A stretch of DNA of 64,000 bases, taken from CAZOOM01 sp964460795. Its GTDB lineage: Bacteria; Omnitrophota; Omnitrophia; Omnitrophales; Aquincolibacteriaceae. Positions within the stretch are counted from its first letter, which is position 1. Each line of letters starts with the position of its first letter. Made by a program: the position numbers and the translations under genes. Below, piece after piece: positions 1 through 8,300 of the stretch. The notes under the pieces were generated by a model. That model searched no databases, was not told the origin of the DNA, and was given only the letters and a program-made list of their open reading frames with translations. Where the stretch lies: the NCBI GenBank assembly GCA_964460795.1, contig CAYWRU010000009.1, positions 16,933 to 80,932 on the forward strand, given 5' to 3'.

Positions 1-292
1 CCGTATCCGTGTGAGTCACTTTAAAATCGGCGATCATGCGAGGGATGTCTTCCATAAGATGCCGTCCTGGAAAAAGCAGCACCGGAAAAACAAAAAAAGT
101 ACGGATTCCCGTCTGATAGGAGCGATCAAGCTGCTCAGAGAGCTTTGGATCAGCAAGCTCTAAAAAACATCCTTCCACCCGCTTTCCAGGCAGAAGTTTC
201 CCGAGACCTTTCGTAAAATCCCAAAAAGCCTGCGTACTCGCCTGGGCCCGAGACCCGTGAGCCACTAAAAGAACACAAGATTTTGATTTCAT
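1..292 (-). CDS. CbiX-like sirohydrochlorin chelatase family protein (partial, C-terminus outside window)
   Basis: Translation from the ATG at 292 stays open to the window edge (97 residues). It begins with the family signature LLVAHGSR (residues 8-15), followed by ELADPKLSEQLD and FPVLLFPGRHLMEDIP. These match the small CbiX/SirB-type metal chelatases, which insert Co, Fe or Ni into sirohydrochlorin using the first-strand His. Its ATG overlaps the TGA of the upstream TIGR04073-type gene as ATGA, so it is translationally coupled as the last visible gene of the riboflavin operon. Family assignment is firm; metal specificity cannot be read. Confidence 0.85.
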   Translation of the reverse strand, partial: MKSKSCVLLVAHGSRAQASTQAFWDFTKGLGKLLPGKRVEGCFLELADPKLSEQLDRSYQTGIRTFFVFPVLLFPGRHLMEDIPRMIADFKVTHTDT

Positions 293-645
293 GCAATTCC
301 CATTTTGGGTTTTTCGGGATCCTTACAAACCACAGGCAATGTCGCTTCCATAGGAATGACGAAAGTTGCCACTTCATCCACTCCGATCCAAATACGCCGG
401 ACCATATACCATATTCCTTTGCCAAAACCCGTGGCTAAGCCGGTTCCTGGCGTCTCCCGATTATCATAAGCCATCGTGCAAGGGATTTCAGCCGGACTTT
501 GCAAAATATTTCCAATTCCTCGGCTGAATTTAATGCCAATGTCCCGCAAATAATCCGTGGCAGTAGCTGGATCCTCTGCAAAGGCTGTGACCGATCCGGC
601 GAGCCATAATCCGCAAATCAGGACTGCCACTTTTTTACTTTTCAT
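289..645 (-). CDS. Exported small protein, exosortase-associated TIGR04073-like family
   Basis: 118 residues with a clear signal peptide (K-rich start, hydrophobic LICGLWLAGSVTAFA, then AED). The body carries RGIGNILQSPAEIPCT and a C-terminal GVDEVATFVIP, the two conserved blocks of the TIGR04073 family, which occurs in genomes with exosortase/PEP-CTERM systems. Molecular function is unknown. It sits 21 nt behind ribE and overlaps the cbiX-like gene by 4 nt, so it is part of the same transcript. A catalytic role in riboflavin synthesis is not implied. Confidence 0.78.
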   Translation of the reverse strand: MKSKKVAVLICGLWLAGSVTAFAEDPATATDYLRDIGIKFSRGIGNILQSPAEIPCTMAYDNRETPGTGLATGFGKGIWYMVRRIWIGVDEVATFVIPMEATLPVVCKDPEKPKMGIA

Positions 646-666
646 ATCGAACTCCTTCCTGTATTT

Positions 667-1341
667 TCAAAACCCTTGCCGTTTCAATCCCTGAACCGTC
701 CAAGATAAATTTTGTTTTTTTGAAGCAGGCAAAAGCTCTTTTAGCGAGATGTTTTTTCGGTTTTTAAATTTTAAAAGATAGCGAAAAAGAAGATCAGCCT
801 CCAGATTGAGTCTATCTCCTATTTTTTTCACACCTAGATTTGTTTCACGCAGCGTGTGCGGAACAAGCCCCACAATCAAAACGCGGCCGCTCACGGATTG
901 AACCGTAAGACTCACTCCATCAATAGCCACCGATCCTTTACGAACGATGAAAGGCGTCAAAACTTGGGGGAATGCAATTTGAAAGCTTACATTTTTTCCC
1001 TGCCGCGAGATTTTTTTCAGAACGCCTGTCGCATCCACATGCCCGGAGACAAAGTGTCCGCCCATGGCATCGCCCCATTTGAGCGATCTCTCAAGATTAA
1101 CTTTCCCGCCGATCGCAAGATCTCTCAGATTCGTGGCCTCAAGCGTCTCCCGAATGACATCCACTTCAAAGGTCCGGGCACTTAATCTTGCCACCGTCAG
1201 GCACACTCCGTTGACCGCAATACTTTCTCCCAAACTTACTTTTTTCTCGGGATGACTCCAGCGAAATACAAAATGAATTTGGCGGCCGGATCGCTTAATA
1301 TTTTGCACAATACCCTGATTTTGAACAATGCCCGTAAACAT
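667..1341 (-). CDS. ribE: Riboflavin synthase alpha chain
   Basis: 224 residues starting MFTGIVQNQG, the canonical N-terminus. It consists of two tandem lumazine-binding half-barrels: the first has GESIAVNGVCLTV, the second GSVAIDGVSLTV after the inter-half HFVSGHVD. It dismutates two 6,7-dimethyl-8-ribityllumazine molecules to riboflavin. A longer in-frame start 19 codons upstream lies inside ribD and is rejected because family members begin at MFTG. The start lies 1 nt after the ribD stop, implying translational coupling. Confidence 0.96.
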   Translation of the reverse strand: MFTGIVQNQGIVQNIKRSGRQIHFVFRWSHPEKKVSLGESIAVNGVCLTVARLSARTFEVDVIRETLEATNLRDLAIGGKVNLERSLKWGDAMGGHFVSGHVDATGVLKKISRQGKNVSFQIAFPQVLTPFIVRKGSVAIDGVSLTVQSVSGRVLIVGLVPHTLRETNLGVKKIGDRLNLEADLLFRYLLKFKNRKNISLKELLPASKKQNLSWTVQGLKRQGF

Positions 1342-1342
1342 A

Positions 1343-2485
1343 CTAAACCTTTCTTGCTTCCAGAAGAAGATCGTCTCCGAGCCGAAGCGTCCGTACAATT
1401 TTATAGCGGAACGCCTTGTCGCATTCTTTGATGCCCATGCCTTCCACCGACGTTTTGGCGGTGCGTCCTCCTAGGAAAATGGGAGCAATCATCCAGAGCA
1501 CTCGATCGACAAGTCCGGACTCTAAAAAAGACCACGCGGTTTCTCCCCCTCCTTCTACCAATAGTTTTGAAACTCCTAAGCCCCCTAATTTTTTCAGGAG
1601 GTCACGAAAATCCAGCCGGCCTTTTTGATCGCGGACAGCCAGCAAAGCCCCAGAACGGGTCTTGCTTTTTTTTGCTTTAGACAGAAAAGATTCTGCAACC
1701 ACTCGAATCGTCACTGTCTTCCCTTGAAAAACCTGAAGGGATGCAGGCGCTTCAGATTTTGGATCCAGCACAATCCTCCAGGGTTTGCCAGGAAGCGTCA
1801 AACGCGAATCTAGATGCGTGGTAAGTCGAGGATTATCCAATAAAAGAGTATTTTTCCCGACCAGTACCGCATCGCTTTCCGCGCGCAGATCATGAACAAA
1901 ATTACGGGAAGCGGGTGAAGTGATCCATCGCGATTTTCCGGTTACAGTAGCAATTTTCCCATCCAAGGACTGCGCCATTTTTAGCGTTACAAACGGAAGT
2001 CCGGTACGAATCCATTTAGAGAAGGCCTCAATTTGCTTTTCCGCTTCATCGCTCAAGATCCCGGCACGAACCCGGATGCCATGTTTCCGAAGGAGCCGAA
2101 CACCTTGCGCATGATTGCTGCGATTCGGATCAAGTGCAGCAATCACCACTTCCCGAATTCCGGCATCTACAATCGCTTTGACGCACGGAGGCGTCTTTCC
2201 CCAATGAGCACAAGGCTCCAAGGTCACATAAAGCGTTGCCCCTAGGCTCTTACGCCCCGCCTGGCGAAGCGCGCGAACTTCTGCGTGATCGCCTCCATAT
2301 TCAGCGTGATATCCTGCGCCCACACATTTTCCATTTCGGACCACGCAGGCACCTACCTTGGGATTCGGACTGACGCGAAATCCGCCCTTTTCGGCAAGGA
2401 CGATCGCTCGCCTCATCCAGATTTCTTCAAATTGGCGCGCGATGGTTGTTTTTTCATCGCTGTGCCAATTTGATCCCGAGCCCAT
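1343..2485 (-). CDS. ribD: Bifunctional pyrimidine deaminase/reductase RibD
   Basis: The N-terminal deaminase domain has HAEVRAL and EPCAHWGKTPPC (zinc ligands and proton-shuttle Glu). The C-terminal reductase domain has KMAQSLDGKIA, GKSRWITS and VEGGGETAWSF. It catalyses the second and third steps from GTP to ribityl-diaminouracil. The frame is open for about 72 further codons upstream, but that stretch encodes a repeat-like spacer with no family similarity. I start at the ATG at 2485; the ATG at 2416 (MRRAIVLAEKGG) is the minimal alternative. Neither has a strong ribosome-binding site, so the start is uncertain while function is secure. Confidence 0.93.
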   Translation of the reverse strand: MGSGSNWHSDEKTTIARQFEEIWMRRAIVLAEKGGFRVSPNPKVGACVVRNGKCVGAGYHAEYGGDHAEVRALRQAGRKSLGATLYVTLEPCAHWGKTPPCVKAIVDAGIREVVIAALDPNRSNHAQGVRLLRKHGIRVRAGILSDEAEKQIEAFSKWIRTGLPFVTLKMAQSLDGKIATVTGKSRWITSPASRNFVHDLRAESDAVLVGKNTLLLDNPRLTTHLDSRLTLPGKPWRIVLDPKSEAPASLQVFQGKTVTIRVVAESFLSKAKKSKTRSGALLAVRDQKGRLDFRDLLKKLGGLGVSKLLVEGGGETAWSFLESGLVDRVLWMIAPIFLGGRTAKTSVEGMGIKECDKAFRYKIVRTLRLGDDLLLEARKV

Positions 2486-2546
2486 TCGCTGGTGCTCAGG
2501 GTGGTGAGCGATAGTCGAACCACGAAGTCGAGGGATCTTCCCACCT

Positions 2547-2587
2547 CTTTCATTCGGGGCACGTACTTCGCACGCCCCGAATGAAAG
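2547..2587. repeat. Perfect 14-bp inverted repeat in the nusB-ribD spacer
   Basis: Arms CTTTCATTCGGGGC (2547-2560) and its complement (2574-2587) enclose a 13-nt loop. The surrounding 2486-2630 spacer also holds a GC-rich run (GGGGCGGGG) and a segment resembling the common CACCCTGAG/GTCGAA dispersed repeat. No U-tract follows on either side, so it is not a standard terminator; it could be a transcript-stability hairpin or a dispersed repeat. Confidence 0.6.
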
Positions 2588-2633
2588 GACTGCAAGGGAG
2601 TCCCGCCGCAAGGGGCGGGGCATCCCTTGGCTG

Positions 2634-3074
2634 TCAGGAAGGATCTTGGGGCGCATCATGAGAAAAAAGATTGGCTTGGTGACTGATTTTATCGAGAACA
2701 CCGTTTACAAATTTTCCGGAATCTTCCTGGGAAAATTTTTTGGCAAGATTAACGGCTTCATTTAAAGTAACTTTGGGCGGGATATCTTTAAATTTAAGAA
2801 ATTCGGCCACGGCCATCTGCATGACCAGTTTATCCACTAAGACCACGCGCGTTAAATCCCAATGCTCCATGGCTTTTTCAAGCAGTCCATTGATAAAAAC
2901 CATTTCATCGCGCACGGTCTGGACCAATTTTTCAGAAAAAACACGAACTTCCTGATCTGCATCCGAATGAGCCGGCCAAAAACTATCAAATAACTCGGAA
3001 ATTTCAGAAGGATTATATTCCAGCTGGTAAAGCATCTGCAGCGCATATTCGCGGGCAAGCGTTCGTTTTCGCAT
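2634..3074 (-). CDS. nusB: Transcription antitermination protein NusB
   Basis: 146 residues, all-alpha NusB fold. It begins MRKRTLAREYALQMLYQ, the RNA-binding helix of the family, and ends with LVMQMAVAEFL, TLNEAVNLAKKF and GKFVNGVLDKI. NusB with NusE (S10) binds boxA in rRNA leaders. It lies between ribH and ribD; ribH-nusB adjacency is common in bacteria. A GGTTACTGG-type palindromic repeat fills the gap to ribH. Confidence 0.95.
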   Translation of the reverse strand: MRKRTLAREYALQMLYQLEYNPSEISELFDSFWPAHSDADQEVRVFSEKLVQTVRDEMVFINGLLEKAMEHWDLTRVVLVDKLVMQMAVAEFLKFKDIPPKVTLNEAVNLAKKFSQEDSGKFVNGVLDKISHQANLFSHDAPQDPS

Positions 3075-3113
3075 TTTAGTCAGTCAATCCGACGTTTCTC
3101 ATTTTAATGGGTT

Positions 3114-3184
3114 AGAGTAACCAGTTGCCAGTAACCAGATTTGAAATGATATTTTTAATCCTGGTTACTGGTTTCTGGTTACTG
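3114..3184. repeat. GGTTACTGG palindromic repeat, copy 1
   Basis: The left arm is built of AGTAACCAG/GTTGCCAG units and the right arm of CTGGTTACTGG/TTTCTGG units, inverted around an AT-rich centre. The transcript would fold into a long imperfect hairpin. Two other copies of the same family are at 13542-13637 and 17364-17449. No ORF inside. Confidence 0.85.
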
Positions 3185-3202
3185 CCCCCCCACACAAACT
3201 TA

Positions 3203-3679
3203 TCATGAGGGGCAATGAAACTGCCGCGAAAGATCCGCCATTTCAAGCGCAGCCAAGGCAGCGTCCGCACCTTTATTCCCGGCCTTGAGTCCGGCCCGGT
3301 CAATGGCTTGTTCTAACGAATCCACGGTAAGCACCGCAGTGGTAATCGGAATCCCGCTGCTTAATGCCACCTGAGAAATACCGCGTGTCACTTCATGCGC
3401 CACACATTCAAAATGATAGGTCTCGCCGCGAATCACACAGGCGAGTGCAATAATCGCGGAATGCTTTTTCTTTTGAACAAGCTTTTGACAAATCTGAGGA
3501 ATTTCAAGCGCCCCGGGTGTCCACACCACATCGATTTGCTTTTTTGAAATGCCATGCCGGGTCAAGGTATCAAGAGCGCCGCCCAAAAGGCGTGAGGTAA
3601 TAAATTGATTGAACCGTGCCGCAACAATGGCCATTCGTCCGTGGAAAGAACCGTAACTACCCGCCACGTGCTTCATCAT
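3203..3679 (-). CDS. ribH: 6,7-dimethyl-8-ribityllumazine synthase
   Basis: 158 residues. Motifs in order: AARFNQFITSRLL (pyrimidine-binding start), TPGALEIP, CVIRGETYHFE with catalytic-region His, AVLTVDSLEQA, and AGNKGADAALAALEM (phosphate and subunit-contact C-terminus). It condenses ribityl-diaminouracil with dihydroxybutanone phosphate and forms 60-mer or pentameric shells. It overlaps the 3' end of ribBA by 4 nt. It starts MMKH; the second Met would serve equally. Confidence 0.95.
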   Translation of the reverse strand: MMKHVAGSYGSFHGRMAIVAARFNQFITSRLLGGALDTLTRHGISKKQIDVVWTPGALEIPQICQKLVQKKKHSAIIALACVIRGETYHFECVAHEVTRGISQVALSSGIPITTAVLTVDSLEQAIDRAGLKAGNKGADAALAALEMADLSRQFHCPS

Positions 3680-4875
3680 GAGAGATTGAGAAAATGACCA
3701 AGTTTTTCTTTTTTGGTCTTCAAATACTTAAGGTTGTGAGAACGTTGAGCCGTGGCCAAAGAAACTCTTTCCACCACTTTAAGTCCATGGCCTTCCAGTC
3801 CTACAATTTTTCGCGGGTTATTTGTAATCAAACGAAGTTCGGTCAGGCCAAGATCCTTGAGAATTTGGGCTCCCACTCCATAGTCACGGAGATCCGGCTT
3901 AAACCCCAGCTGCTGATTGGCTTCAACCGTATCCAAACCTTGATCCTGAAGTTCATAGGCCTTGAGTTTATTGGCAAGTCCAATGCCGCGCCCTTCCTGG
4001 CGAAGATAAAGAATAACGCCGCATCCCGCCCGATCAATGGCTTCCATGGCCGCAATTAACTGATCCTGACAATCGCAGCGAAGCGATCCGATAAGATCTC
4101 CGGTAAAACATTCGGAGTGAACGCGAACAAGAACGGGTCCGTGAGAAATATCGCCTTTGACCAAAGCCACATGCTCGGCTCCGTCCGTAAAAGAACGGTA
4201 GAGTTTAAGGTTCCAGGATCCAAATACCGTTGGGATCACGGCCTCGCTGATTTTCTCTACGGTTTTATCTTCCGTCCGGCGATAAGCAATCAAATCCTTG
4301 ATAGTTCCTATCTTAAGTCCGTGCCTTGCTGCAAATTCCATAAGATCCGGCATGCGCGCCATAGATCCGTCTTCATTTACAATTTCACAAATCACTCCCA
4401 CCGGAGGAAGTCCTGCAAGCCGCGCTAAATCAACAGCCGCTTCGGTATGTCCGGCTCGGGTCATGACTCCACCCTTTTTTGAAATGAGAGGGAAAATATG
4501 CCCGGGAGAAACAAGATCCGAAGCTCCAGACTTGGAATCGGCAAGCACTTCAATCGTCCGGGACCGGTCTGCAGCAGAAATTCCTGTGGTTACTCCGAGG
4601 CGGGCATCCACAGAAACGGTAAAGGCAGTGGCCATGGGATCACGAGGCGGAGAGACCATTTTTTTAAGACTTAGCGCTTCGGTCCGCTCTTCCACCAAGG
4701 GCACACAAATGAGTCCCCGCCCGTAACGCATCATAAAATTAATTTTTTCAGGAGTGACCTTGGCAGCCGCAAAAATGAGGTCCCCCTCGTTCTCGCGCGC
4801 TTCATCATCCGCAAGAATCACCATCTTTCCCTCACGGATATCGCTCACCAAATCTGAAATAGAACTGAAGGACAT
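3676..4875 (-). CDS. ribBA: Bifunctional DHBP synthase / GTP cyclohydrolase II RibBA
   Basis: 399 residues from MSFSSISDLV. The N-terminal RibB half has DDEARENEGDL, the metal-site HTEAAVDLARL and GVICEIVNEDG. The C-terminal RibA half has VHSECFTGD, RCDCQDQL (zinc cysteines), RQEGRGIGL and ITNNPRK. It supplies both branches of riboflavin precursor synthesis and is the first gene of the operon. An alternative ATG at 4893 adds MKKREL, but its upstream region is folded into a hairpin (4895-4914), whereas GAGAGAG precedes the 4875 ATG, so I prefer 4875. Confidence 0.93.
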   Translation of the reverse strand: MSFSSISDLVSDIREGKMVILADDEARENEGDLIFAAAKVTPEKINFMMRYGRGLICVPLVEERTEALSLKKMVSPPRDPMATAFTVSVDARLGVTTGISAADRSRTIEVLADSKSGASDLVSPGHIFPLISKKGGVMTRAGHTEAAVDLARLAGLPPVGVICEIVNEDGSMARMPDLMEFAARHGLKIGTIKDLIAYRRTEDKTVEKISEAVIPTVFGSWNLKLYRSFTDGAEHVALVKGDISHGPVLVRVHSECFTGDLIGSLRCDCQDQLIAAMEAIDRAGCGVILYLRQEGRGIGLANKLKAYELQDQGLDTVEANQQLGFKPDLRDYGVGAQILKDLGLTELRLITNNPRKIVGLEGHGLKVVERVSLATAQRSHNLKYLKTKKEKLGHFLNLS

Positions 4876-4894
4876 GAGCTCTCTCTTTTTCATT

Positions 4895-4914
4895 CATTCG
4901 GCTTTTTCCGAATG
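4895..4914 (-). promoter_or_regulatory. Leader hairpin upstream of ribBA
   Basis: A 7-bp perfect stem CATTCGG/CCGAATG with a 6-nt loop lies between the promoter and the first possible ATG. It would occlude any ribosome-binding site for the 4893 ATG. The leader is too short for an FMN riboswitch and I see none of its conserved blocks. Confidence 0.5.
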
Positions 4915-4927
4915 ATTATTTTTTTCG

Positions 4928-4956
4928 ATCATAACAGCTGAAAATTTCATTGTCAA
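4928..4956 (-). promoter_or_regulatory. Sigma-70 type promoter of the riboflavin operon
   Basis: On the minus strand: -35 TTGACA (4951-4956), 17-nt spacer, -10 TATGAT (4928-4933). Transcription would begin near 4921, about 45 nt before the ribBA start chosen here. This is one of four near-consensus promoters in the window, which indicates a conventional housekeeping sigma factor. Confidence 0.75.
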
Positions 4957-5105
4957 ATCTTAAAGCATCTTCTAACCCATCTTAACTCTTTGATTTCAAT
5001 AGGGTTAACGCCATCTCAGGCATTTGACAGACATGCAAAATATGTTATCTTTAGAATAGATAATGATAGATGCTCTTTGGAATATAACTTATTGATCTGT
5101 AGTAC

Positions 5106-5238
5106 AAAAAGCCTCTGAGGCGGGTCCATCGCGACCGGGAAGTCGAAGACCGTGGCTAAACGTGGATGTACTGATATACGAAGTCAACAGTAGCCTAGGT
5201 TAAGATTTCTAAAACCTGACTCAGAGGCCTTTTTGTTT
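5106..5238 (+). ncRNA. Candidate structured non-coding RNA
   Basis: The ends pair: AAAAAG plus CCTCTGAG (5106-5120) with CTCAGAGG and CTTTTT (5220-5234), closing the element. Inside, further helices can be drawn: GGTC/GACC, GTC-GAA-GAC, GGCTA/TAGCC enclosing about 33 nt, and AGGTT/AACCT. The element ends in TTTTTGTTTT on the plus strand, although the symmetric ends also give a T-run on the minus strand. There is no ORF. The layout (long closing stem, internal multiloop) is that of a discrete RNA. A raiA-type motif is one possible family, but I cannot confirm this by eye. Confidence 0.55.
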
Positions 5239-5313
5239 TAAAACACACGAAACCGCAAAAAACCTCTAACAAAAAGGCCCGGATTTTTTGATTTTTCTGT
5301 GAGAATGTGCGCG

Positions 5314-8300
5314 TCAAATGCCTTTGAGCTCAACATTCAAAGTCCCAACTTCGCCGCCGGGATTGATCGTTCCAGAATCCACCACAAATTCCATCTTAAG
5401 GATATTGGTCCTGTCAAATTCAGGCGGAAAAATCATGGCGTAATACTGACTTGTCGCCAAGGTGTTCGTCAGCGAAAAAACAAGAGTATGACCGCTTCCA
5501 TCATGCAAAATCATCTTGGGACGGCCTACGGTTGACGACTGAGCCCCCAAAATAATTCGAGCCGCAGCAGAAGCGTCCAGGCCTTGACCATCTCCATCCG
5601 AATCAAAATCCAAAACAGCCGTGGCTGATCCACCGCTAGAAATGTTGTAGCTCATCGTCAAGCCTGTGGAACTGGTTGTCAGAGACGTCGTATTTCCAGA
5701 AGAAGAAACCACAGGATGCTTCGGAAGTGTGTAGACATTACCTGATTTAAATCGGGCATCCGGAGCTAAATCTATCGGAGCAAGACCGCCTTGAAAATTC
5801 AGTGCATGAATCACAAAATTTGCATTGGAATCCGAACCCAGCACGGGGTCAAATACTAAACGAATGGATTTTACGGCCTGAACCGTTCCATCCGAAGGGA
5901 GCACAAGTTCAATTTCTTCAATGGAAGTTCCCTGTGTAAGCGTAAGGACAGATTGATACGTGACCTGCCCCGCTGCATTCAAAAATTCAATTCGCATTTT
6001 TTGCGGTGAATTCGAAGCCGTATAAAGAACGGAAAGCGTGTTGCCGCGAACATCGTAAGCTTGATCCAACACCCACGTTTTCGTGGCTTGAGCAGGAAGA
6101 GACGAATAAGTTACTCGCGTCCCTTGAGTCGTCGTGGCAGGAGAAACAATTCCTCCGGTCACGGATTCAGAAGCCACATGTTCAAAGGTCGGCACTAAAC
6201 GCTCAAAGGGCTGCGGAGGAGGCGGAATGGGCAGAGCCGGACGCGGGACATACCCCTGGATTTTTTTAGAGGTATCATCATAAAGCTGACCGTACTCATC
6301 GGCTAATCCCCGGTTCATCAGATAGCGTCTAAAATCCTCCGGTCCTTTTCCTGCAATTCCAAGCACAACCGAAGCATTATCAATGGCCAAATAATTTTGG
6401 CTTACCTGATCTTTAGAATAAGCCGCATCCGCAATTCCGTAAGTTCCGATCAAAGCGGGAATTTGCCGCCAAAGGGCATTCAGCCATTTCAAGGCCTCAT
6501 CCCGATGGACACGGAAAGCACTCGCAAGAGCGTAGGTCGAACCCAATGTGACATTTAATAGCTCATCTGTTTCCGCCACAGCCGGCAATCCCACATGCCC
6601 CACATAGCCGTCCGTCACGCTTTGAGCTGCGGACAAGAATCCGGGAATGTTATGGGAGGATGCAAAATCGGCCTGCGAAATAAAAATATTGTAGAGAGCA
6701 TTTCCAAATCCAACATAATCTCTCTCGTCATTGCGAAGCAGCGGCCAGAAATACTGGAACGCCGATCCATCAAAAGACTGAAGATTTTGAATGGCAGTTC
6801 CATCGCTTGCCGTATACGTCACGGGAGCTGCTGAGAGTCCGTCCCAAACTGATCGCGGAATATTCGTGTAGCGAACCTGAAGAAATGCAATAGCTCCGCG
6901 AAACTCCGACATCAATCGGTCCATATTGTAATTTAAATATCCGTTTTGATTGTCCGCAATATCCGGATCCCATCCGCCGGCAAAAAGTCCGTTACGGACT
7001 AGTTTTTGATAACCCGCTTGCTGATTATTAAGGAAGGTATCTGCTTTTGAGATAATGGACTGGACCAAACTATTTTGAGCAGTCGTCCACGTGCCGCCCT
7101 CAAGAGCTCCCATCATGACGGCAATACTTTGAGACAGGTTGGCGTTATCTCCCAAACCAATATCCGTATTGCCCCAGCGCGTAATGGTTCCTGGATTGGA
7201 TAAATCAAGCCACGGCAAAAGTCCGTGCCAAGCCGCGGAACTATCTTGAACAGACCGAAGATTCGTGATGACGGTGTTCAATTCAGTCAAAAGCTCATCT
7301 TTGGTGCGTGAGCCCCACGTAAAATTTCCAGCCGCAGCATCCGAGAGCATCTGTAGATAAAAACCGATAGAAGTCGGCTGCGTATGTCTTCCGTCAGAAG
7401 TCACATTGCCGCTTGTATCCGTCTTATCAAAAGGCAAATGGGATACAGGATCAATGCCACGTCCCAACGAATAGAAGGAAAGACCTGCATTAATGTAAGC
7501 AGTTCTTGCCTGAAAAAGATCTGCATCTAAAATCGGAGGCTCAAAAGACACCCCGTTCAACATAAACTTGATCACACTGTCAGACTTTTTCTGAAGGAGC
7601 GCGTGATCTTGGACCAAAGTGATTTGTGCAATGGCATTTTTATTAAAATTGGCAACGGGAACCTGGTTGTTGTTTTTATCAAACACCGCAACAGGCGCAT
7701 TAAGATCGATGACGAAATTTTGGTAATACGGCTGCAACGTCAAAAGATAAACGGCCTTATTTTTTGCAGAATCAAAAACCTCGACTTTCACGCGGTCATT
7801 CTGGCTTCCCTGAATCGCCATGACCAGCTGATTGCCGGAAATCGTTAATAAAGTCCCGACAAAGGTTCCGCTGTTATCGAAGTATCCATTACTGACAGCT
7901 GCAAACGTGAAACTTCCGTCATGCGGCAGATGGGACTCAAAATAATATTCTCCGAAATTGGGCTGTTCGATTCCCACGGTCCCGACCGGACTACCAGTAG
8001 ACGGATTGCCTCCAAAGGCACTAATCCCCGGATTTCCCGTCAACGTCGTAATGGCGCTTGGATTATAGGTTTGCCCGGAAATGACCGGAAGAATCGGAAG
8101 GGTGTTGAGTCCGCCTGTCTGGATATCAATGCGGCCGGAGGCTCCGCTCCGTCCAAGATCAGTTACAAAGTTAATGAAACCGACCTGAGTTTCATCAAAA
8201 TCCGGAAAGGTTGTGAGATCAAAGGTGAAATTTTGATAATCGCCGGTCATGACCAGCCGCTCCACCTCAAATGTGTGATTATTTTTATCATAAAATTCAA

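Noticed and set aside
2486..2701. N-terminal extension of RibD
   Set aside because: Encodes spacer and repeat sequence with a hairpin; RibD proteins do not carry such an extension.
4894..5313. FMN riboswitch upstream of ribBA
   Set aside because: The promoter leaves a leader of only about 45 nt and none of the conserved FMN-element blocks are visible.
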